Assembly: GCA_003614735.1 (NCBI GenBank)
Contig: KZ992572.1
Location: 1 to 29,780 of the forward strand
DNA length: 29,780 bases
From: Thamnocephalis sphaerospora
Taxonomy: Eukaryota > Zoopagomycota > Zoopagomycetes > Zoopagales > Sigmoideomycetaceae
Direction of reading: 5' to 3'
Of this stretch, positions 28,247-29,780 are shown one piece after another. The translations under genes were made by a program, and so were the position numbers. Below the pieces are notes generated by a model. That model saw only the letters and a program-made list of their open reading frames with translations. It was not told the DNA's origin and ran no database searches. Position 1 is the stretch's first letter. Each line of letters starts with the position of its first letter.

Positions 28247-29642
28247 TCATTGAGCGCGTTCAACTGAGCCTGATGTGAGGAGAGCGCGGCCAAACATATA
28301 GTCCTGCGGGGTGTCACAGCATAAGACGATATCATGAATAGGCCGCCGCTTACCTGTACATACCTTGACGGTTACCGGAAGAAATGAAAGTATCCAGGCC
28401 ATTGTCGAGTAGCGGCCATAGTAGATCTCGCGTGGAGGTGATGGACGCCGCACTCGCGAGACCACGTATCGACAAAAATCCTCGGTGGGCGCAGCACCCT
28501 TGCCTATGCAATAGTCACCATGTTAGCCAGTACGCACAAGCGCTGCAGGTCCGGTAGGTATCTTACTTAATGGCACATGCAGGCGACGAGGGATTCCGGC
28601 CTTGAATTGGCTAAACATGCTGTCTGACTCGCACGATACACGTTAGTCTGGTAGCAACAATGATTGGTATCAAATACGCACCTTCTCTCCACTTGAAGTG
28701 TGCCTGAGCGTTTTGCGAAATCTGCGATTGTACGCCTCTGCCGTGTGCATCGTGTAAACGTACGAAAGGTGAGTGCTTGGATTCGCTATTTACCCCGGGT
28801 ACACTAGCACGGTAGTGATGCCGTACGGGCGCAATTCAACGCGCATCGAGTGCGTCCATGCATGGAGAGCCGATTTGGATGACGAGTAGATGCCTGCATG
28901 AACCGCGCATCCGGGTGAGTTTACGCATAGCCGGCACACGTACATGCGCGCCACACAGACCAGCCCATGGCGACGCATTAAGGCCCGCAATCGAACCAAT
29001 GTTGACAATGGTGCCGGAGCCGCGCTTCATCATGCTTGGCACAGTAGTCTGAATGACGGCTAGCGGCCCCCAGACATTCGTCTCATACGCCTGGCGTGCT
29101 ATGTTCAAATCCTGCTCAAGCATAGGCATGACGCAGAATGTGCCAGCGTTGTTGACGAGGATATCTGCGAGCCGCGGCGTTTTAGCGTGAGTGTGGCATT
29201 GCCGTACACTGTTTGCATTCGTCTACCAATATGCCCCTCCAAAGCGAGAATGGTCTGTCTAGCTGTTAGTATGGACGCTGACAACATGCCTCAGCTTCAC
29301 GTGTATACCTCAACTGCCGCCTTGATAGACGCGCTATCTGTTACGTCGAGCTGTAGTGTATGTATTCCCAGCGCTGCGATAGAGCGTCGTTAACATGTGC
29401 GTATAGTATAGAATCGCAAAGCTCCGCTCTCCATGCCTTTCAAGTCCTCCATGGTTTCAACGCGGCGGGCGGTGGCATAGACAGTACAGCCATGCTGCGC
29501 AAACTCGCAGCAGAGCCCATGGCCTACAGCAAACACGTCAGCACTTGTGAGTGTCGCGTAACGGCGATACCCTTCACGCACCAATGCCTCCTTGAGAACA
29601 ACCAGTTACAAGCACTACAGTCGACTTTGAGTTGCTGTCCAT
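28247..29642 (-). CDS. AYR1: AYR1-like short-chain dehydrogenase/reductase, ten exons
   Basis: Exons on the minus strand: 29642-29582, 29523-29437, 29373-29309, 29254-29227, 29164-28961, 28893-28794, 28737-28682, 28623-28567, 28503-28364 and 28303-28247, giving 284 residues. The Rossmann start is TGCSQGGIGHG (13-23), with LQLDVTD before the cofactor loop and ILVNNAG (82-88). The catalytic set is Ser138 (NIGS), Tyr151 and Lys155 (YSSSK), the classical SDR arrangement. GITTVLVYPGGVQS and SPPREIYYGRYSTMAWILSF match the AYR1 group, NADPH-dependent 1-acyl-dihydroxyacetone-phosphate reductases of lipid droplets and ER (yeast Ayr1 is 297 residues); related sterol or retinol reductases cannot be excluded. 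All nine introns are 54-67 nt. Intron 2 seems to start with GC (AAAG|GCATGG, 29436-29374), since no GT donor fits; GAGA|GCGGAG is an alternative. Intron 5 starts GTCTGT. Intron 3 has a perfect TACTAAC branch point. Start: ATG 29642, with V/L-rich strand 1 right after. Confidence 0.92.
29374..29436 (-). other. Probable GC-AG intron 2 of the AYR1-like gene
   Basis: Between the exon ending METMEDLK-like sequence and the exon starting LGIHTLQLDVTD, the only GT lies inside the branch-point region (ATGTTAACG). A GC donor after AAAG gives a 63-nt intron ending ATCGCAG and a smooth family-like join. A second GC site at 29427 would also keep frame and add three residues. Confidence 0.6.
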
Positions 29643-29780
29643 GAGTAAAGGCTGAAAGTGTAAGAGGCTAGCGGCAAGAAGCGCAGAGCGTGTATGCAGC
29701 GGCGGCAGCGGGTGTATGGGCATGGTGAGTCGTGCGCTCGTCGCACGTGATAATATGTACCACGTAGCACGCTACCACAC
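29643..29780. other. Upstream region of the AYR1-like gene, cut by the window edge
   Basis: On the minus strand this is the 5' flank of the dehydrogenase. It shows a CT-rich stretch just before the ATG and no other gene. Confidence 0.4.

Noticed and set aside
1-29780. CRISPR arrays, insertion sequences or prophage
   Set aside because: Spliceosomal introns and gene content show a eukaryotic nuclear genome. No regularly spaced repeats, transposase or terminal inverted repeats were seen.

Overview
This window looks like nuclear DNA of a fungus, probably an early-diverging one (a zoopagomycete- or chytrid-grade lineage is my inference, not something the sequence proves). The protein genes are split by many short introns (about 53-90 nt) with GTATGY/GTRAGN-type donors, CTAAC or CTGAC branch points and YAG acceptors. 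There are no bacterial-style operons, and a single tRNA gene carries internal Pol III promoter boxes and a T-run terminator. The gene set also fits a fungus: a GID-complex E3 subunit, a fungal-type mitochondrial AAA protein, a CsbD-like stress protein, an AYR1-like reductase and ribosomal protein L14.

Layout. 1-960: no gene; an imperfect direct repeat. 961-1032: tRNA-Glu(CTC). 2650-4219 (+): seven-helix membrane protein A, four exons. 4949-5425 (-): CsbD-like protein. 6462-8147 (+): GID9/MAEA E3 ligase subunit, five exons, convergent with 8305-11791 (-), a 1139-residue AAA ATPase with a GC-AG intron. 12002-13288 (-): seven-helix protein E with a Gln/Arg-rich tail. 14878-15659 (+): RPL14, with a 253-nt first intron holding two hairpins. 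15660-18419: long stretch with no firm gene, but with fragments resembling the membrane family. 18420-20048, 21093-23131 and 23877-24823 (all +): seven-helix proteins F, G and H. 24824-26392: no firm gene, a possible decayed relative. 26393-27903 (+): dicarboxylate/amino acid:cation symporter, convergent with 28247-29642 (-), a ten-exon short-chain dehydrogenase.

The most interesting feature is the membrane-protein family. Genes A, E, F, G and H share a short N-terminus, seven predicted helices and a variable hydrophilic tail. Four of them (A, E, G, H) have a phase-1 intron at the same place in helix 2. A and G share a phase-2 intron that splits a Trp codon after helix 3. A, G and H share a phase-0 intron followed by Gln-Leu at the start of helix 6. 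F has the same architecture without introns. I do not recognise the family. Its members surround ordinary housekeeping genes, and several ORF scraps between them look like degraded relatives, so this appears to be a local birth-and-death cluster of orphan seven-helix proteins. A receptor or sensor role is only a guess from topology.

The housekeeping genes show no functional link to one another. All exon boundaries were derived by eye from reading frame, splice signals and family fit, and none has been checked against transcripts.
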